Assembly: GCA_947474705.1 (NCBI GenBank)
Contig: CANJJS010000005.1
Span: 1 to 64,000 of the forward strand
Origin: Acetobacteraceae bacterium
GTDB lineage: Bacteria; Pseudomonadota; Alphaproteobacteria; Acetobacterales; Acetobacteraceae
Direction of reading: 5' to 3'
DNA: 64,000 bases
Positions 61,256 through 64,000 of the stretch are shown here, piece by piece (within the stretch, counting starts at the first letter, position 1; each line of letters opens with the position of its first letter). Under the pieces are notes generated by a model that did not search any database, was not told where the DNA came from, and worked only from the letters and a program-made list of their open reading frames with translations. A program made the translations under genes and the position numbers.

Positions 61256-62278
61256 ATGAGCGAGACCGACCGAATTCATTTGACCGTGGCCGAAGCTCGC
61301 GCGCTTGGCGAGGCGGCGATGCGCGGCGCGGGCCACGACGAGGACGATTCGCGGATTCTGACCGATCATGTTCTCGATGCCGCCTTGTGCGGTTACGAGT
61401 ATTCGGGCCTGCCGAAGCTTCTCAACGTTGTTGACTCGCCATTGTTTCGCGAGCCGCGGCGGCCGGTTTCGATCCTGCGGGAGACCGCCTCCACGGCGCT
61501 GGTCGATGGCGGCAACAACAACGGCATGGTCGCGGCCTACCGCACGACGGAGATCGCGATCGCCAAGGCAGAGGCGGCGGGGCTCGCCATCGTGTCCATG
61601 GCCAACACGCACATGACCGGGCGCAGCGCGTATTTTTGCGAAATGATGGCGCGCGCCGGGCTGGTTTCGATTCACACCGTGGCGGCGCCGCCTTCGGTCG
61701 CGCCTTTTGGCGGCACGCGGCCGGCGCTTGGCACGAATCCAATCGCTTTTGGGTTCCCGGCGGAGGGCGATCCGCTGGTCATCGACATGGGCACCTCGGC
61801 GTTCATGGGAACCGATCTGCAATATCGCTCGCGGATTGGCGCGGCGATTCCCGAAGGGGTCGCTTTGGGTCCCAACGGCCACCCGACAACGGACGCACAG
61901 GCGGCGCGTCGCGGCGCGTTATTGCCGTTCGGGGGCCCGGAGGGCGGATATAAGGGATTCGGTCTGGCGCTGGCGATGGACGCGATCGGTGCGCTGGCGT
62001 GCGCGGCACGGACACCTGGCGACATTGGTGGATATTTGTTCATCGCCTTCAAGCCGGATCTTTTCGTCGCGCCGGAAGACTACCGGCGCGAAATCGCCCA
62101 ACGGATCGAAACGGTGAAAGCGACTCCGCGCCAGGACGGCGTGGACGAAATCCGCATTCCCGGCGAGCGGAGTTACAAGACCCGGGCTCGCCTGATGGCG
62201 GAAGGCATCGTCATCGACCGGAAGATACGGGATGCCCTGGTGCGGCTGGCCCAGGGACATCTCGATCACGGCGCGTGA
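61256..62278 (+). CDS. Ldh family (malate/L-lactate dehydrogenase type 2) oxidoreductase
   Basis: This 340-residue NAD(P)-dependent enzyme of the type-2 malate/L-lactate/ureidoglycolate dehydrogenase family has no Rossmann fold. Family landmarks are GGNNNGMVAAYRTTEIAI, the catalytic-region NTHMTGRSAYF with its histidine near 121, FGGTRPALGTNPIAFGFP and the C-terminal IRIPGERSYKTRARL. The true substrate, perhaps a 2-hydroxy acid, is unknown. The gene is divergent from the enoyl-CoA hydratase gene with a 172-base gap that should hold both promoters. Confidence 0.92.
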   Translation: MSETDRIHLTVAEARALGEAAMRGAGHDEDDSRILTDHVLDAALCGYEYSGLPKLLNVVDSPLFREPRRPVSILRETASTALVDGGNNNGMVAAYRTTEIAIAKAEAAGLAIVSMANTHMTGRSAYFCEMMARAGLVSIHTVAAPPSVAPFGGTRPALGTNPIAFGFPAEGDPLVIDMGTSAFMGTDLQYRSRIGAAIPEGVALGPNGHPTTDAQAARRGALLPFGGPEGGYKGFGLALAMDAIGALACAARTPGDIGGYLFIAFKPDLFVAPEDYRREIAQRIETVKATPRQDGVDEIRIPGERSYKTRARLMAEGIVIDRKIRDALVRLAQGHLDHGA

Positions 62279-62283
62279 GGTCG

Positions 62284-63054
62284 TTACGCCGGCGCGCCGC
62301 GGATTTTGTTCCGCAGGCGGCGCATTCCGGTTAACCAGCGATTGCGGTCGCGGGTCTTGCGTTGTTCGTATTCGTGCACGGTGGGGTGGGAGAGGATCAT
62401 AAAGCGTTCCGCTTCCATCGCCTCCAGCACGATCTTCGCGACTTCGTCCGCGGTCATGACTCCGTCGACGCTGGCCGCGCCCGGACGGCCGCTGGTCATT
62501 CCGGTCAGGACGGATTGCGGACACAGAACGGAAACGCCGATGCCTTTGTCGCCGTACTGGATCGCCAGATGCTCGGCGAGGGAGACGCCGGCCGCCTTGG
62601 TCACGCCGTAAGCCATGGAGTTCATCGACGTCAGCAGGCCGGCGGCGGAGGCGGTGTTCAGCAAATATCCCGACCCGCGCGCCAGCATGCCTGGCACCAA
62701 AACCCGCGCGGCGAAGACGTGGGACAGGACGTGGATTCGCCAGTTCAGGTCCCAATCGGCGTCGGAGGCGTCTTCCATGCCGGGGCGCGAAATGCCCGCG
62801 TTCGAATAATAGATATCGACCGGTCCGAATTTCGCTTCCGTCGCGGCGATCAGCGCCTGAATCGCGGCTTCGTTCGAGACATCGGTGGGCACCGCGAGCG
62901 CGCCGATTTCCCCAGCCACTTTCGCCAGTTTTTCCGCGTTGACGTCGGCGATCGCGACTCCGCGCGCGCCCGCCGCGACGAAGGCGCGCGCCACGGCCTC
63001 GCCGATACCGCTGGCAGCGCCGGTGACGACGCAGACTTTACCTTTGGGATGCAT
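62284..63054 (-). CDS. Short-chain dehydrogenase/reductase
   Basis: This 256-residue classical SDR has TGAASGIG (11-18), NAG (85-87), Ser136, Tyr149 and Lys153 in MAYGVTKAAG. Asp37 (ADVN) suggests NAD use. It is convergent with the Ldh-type gene, six bases apart. The C-terminal basic tail (RDRNRWLTGMRRLRNKIRG) extends beyond the usual SDR core and may aid oligomer formation or membrane contact. The substrate is unknown. Confidence 0.92.
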   Translation of the reverse strand: MHPKGKVCVVTGAASGIGEAVARAFVAAGARGVAIADVNAEKLAKVAGEIGALAVPTDVSNEAAIQALIAATEAKFGPVDIYYSNAGISRPGMEDASDADWDLNWRIHVLSHVFAARVLVPGMLARGSGYLLNTASAAGLLTSMNSMAYGVTKAAGVSLAEHLAIQYGDKGIGVSVLCPQSVLTGMTSGRPGAASVDGVMTADEVAKIVLEAMEAERFMILSHPTVHEYEQRKTRDRNRWLTGMRRLRNKIRGAPA

Positions 63055-63219
63055 GATTGTTCTCCGTTTGGATCGATTCTCTCGATGGCGGCACTGTCGC
63101 AGCGGCCAGACCGGCTGACAACACGCCGCGCGGCTTTCCGCCTCGCGTGGAAGGGCTTAAACAGGTGTCAACGACGGGCGTAAGGCTCGCCAACAGGACC
63201 TGTTGAAAAGGGGAAACGC

Positions 63220-64000
63220 ATGCGCTCGCGACGTGGGTGGCTGACCGGACTGATGTTTGGGGTTCTTTGCGCGATGGGCGCCGTTACGGGCGCGCAAGCA
63301 CAGGAAGACGAGGCACTGTCGTATTTCCGGCAGGCGAAGGTGGATTGGCGGCAGGCCGCGGGGCAGTCGCTGACGATCGGGTTGAACAAGCACCCGTTTA
63401 CCGAGTCGCTGCTGCCGTTGATCCCGGAGTTCCGTAAGCTGACGGGAATCAATGTCGAATATCTGATTCTTCCGGAATCCGAATATTTCACCAAGCTCGC
63501 CGCCGATCTGTCGCAGCAGCGCGGAGAATTCTCCGTGATCATGACGGGTCCAATGCGCAACTGGCAATTTGTCTCGGCGGACTGGATTTCACCGCTGGAC
63601 GAGTTTCTTAACAATCCGAAGCTGACCGATAAGGCGTGGTTCAAACTCGAGGATTTCTATCCGGCGCTGATTTCCGCCAACCGCTGGAACGGCAAAATCG
63701 GCAGCGGTGTCGGCGAAGGCCCGCTTTATTCCATCCCGGTGCTGGAGGAGAGCTATATTCTCGCCTATCGCAAGGATATCTTCGACCAGTACAACATCAA
63801 AGTGCCGACGACGCTTGAGGAAATGGCGGAGGCCGCCCGGCAGGTGAAGAAACACGCCGGCATCCCTGGCATCGTCGCTCGCGGCACGCCCAGCGTGGCC
63901 TCCATGGGCACCGGTTTCGGTAGCGGCCTCAAGTCGTACACGGACGGCCAGTGGAGCGAGTTCGACGGCAAACTGAACGCCACGCTACACGATCCGCGCT
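63220..64000 (+). CDS. ABC transporter substrate-binding protein, sugar type (partial, C-terminus outside window)
   Basis: The first 260 residues of a periplasmic binding protein are present. A signal peptide (1-26, ending GAQA) is followed by LTIGLNKHPFTESLLPLIPEF, NVEYLILPESEYFTKLAADL and YSIPVLEESYILAYRKDIFDQYNIKVPTTLEEM, typical of SBP family 1 (carbohydrate) proteins. The gene runs off the right edge; permease genes are expected after it. A GGGGA ribosome site lies before the ATG. Confidence 0.9.
   Translation, partial: MRSRRGWLTGLMFGVLCAMGAVTGAQAQEDEALSYFRQAKVDWRQAAGQSLTIGLNKHPFTESLLPLIPEFRKLTGINVEYLILPESEYFTKLAADLSQQRGEFSVIMTGPMRNWQFVSADWISPLDEFLNNPKLTDKAWFKLEDFYPALISANRWNGKIGSGVGEGPLYSIPVLEESYILAYRKDIFDQYNIKVPTTLEEMAEAARQVKKHAGIPGIVARGTPSVASMGTGFGSGLKSYTDGQWSEFDGKLNATLHDPR

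Overview
The window is high-GC DNA from an alphaproteobacterium, most likely of the Rhodospirillales/Acetobacteraceae type. This rests on base composition, the style of the ribosomal and RNA polymerase genes, and the many oxidoreductase, ABC-transport and acyl-CoA enzymes. It is an inference, since no rRNA gene is present. Genes are dense, and many neighbours overlap by 1-4 bases, so short operons are the rule.

Layout. 1-4465: a minus-strand SDR/amidase pair, then a plus-strand Pat-type acyl-CoA synthetase/acetyltransferase. 4539-17271: glycerol kinase faces the core operon rplK-rplA-rplJ-rplL-rpoB-rpoC (minus strand); secE/nusG are not upstream and rpsL/rpsG are not downstream. 17745-26505: small metabolic and stress genes, including a Lon-like protease whose Walker A motif is missing and a GMC oxidoreductase/PEP-mutase-family pair. 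26483-33729: an operon with an unrecognised 536-residue protein and a TfdA-type dioxygenase, divergent from an NHL-repeat protein and a two-gene ABC transporter. 34341-40855: luciferase-like and nitronate monooxygenases, gamma-glutamyltransferase, and a stand-alone xanthine-dehydrogenase-type molybdenum subunit with a ThiS/MoaD-like partner.

41078-44968 is accessory. A tRNA-Ser(GGA) is followed by serine-recombinase fragments split by an IS66-family remnant, a complete flavin monooxygenase, and the stump of an oligopeptide-binding protein.

44969-57169 is the most unusual block. An RsbW-like kinase and a STAS protein precede a type VI secretion spike module (VgrG, DUF2169-pentapeptide fusion, second pentapeptide protein, DUF3540, DUF4150/PAAR-like). 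That module is translationally coupled to a response regulator carrying an RsbU-like PP2C phosphatase. A convergent histidine kinase with a c-heme Tll0287-like protein follows. The arrangement suggests a heme/redox signal passed through partner switching to a T6SS effector module. 57322-64000 holds an ABC-F ATPase, a hydrolase/enoyl-CoA hydratase cluster, an Ldh-type dehydrogenase, an SDR and the start of a sugar-type ABC binding protein.

Four copies of a roughly 230-270 bp structured repeat lie between genes (near 1546, 10268, 17437 and 38088), one of them between rpoB and rpoC. Each folds as one long hairpin with a similar apical loop, but the 23-25 bp upper stem has a different sequence in each copy while still pairing. 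I do not recognise this as a named element.
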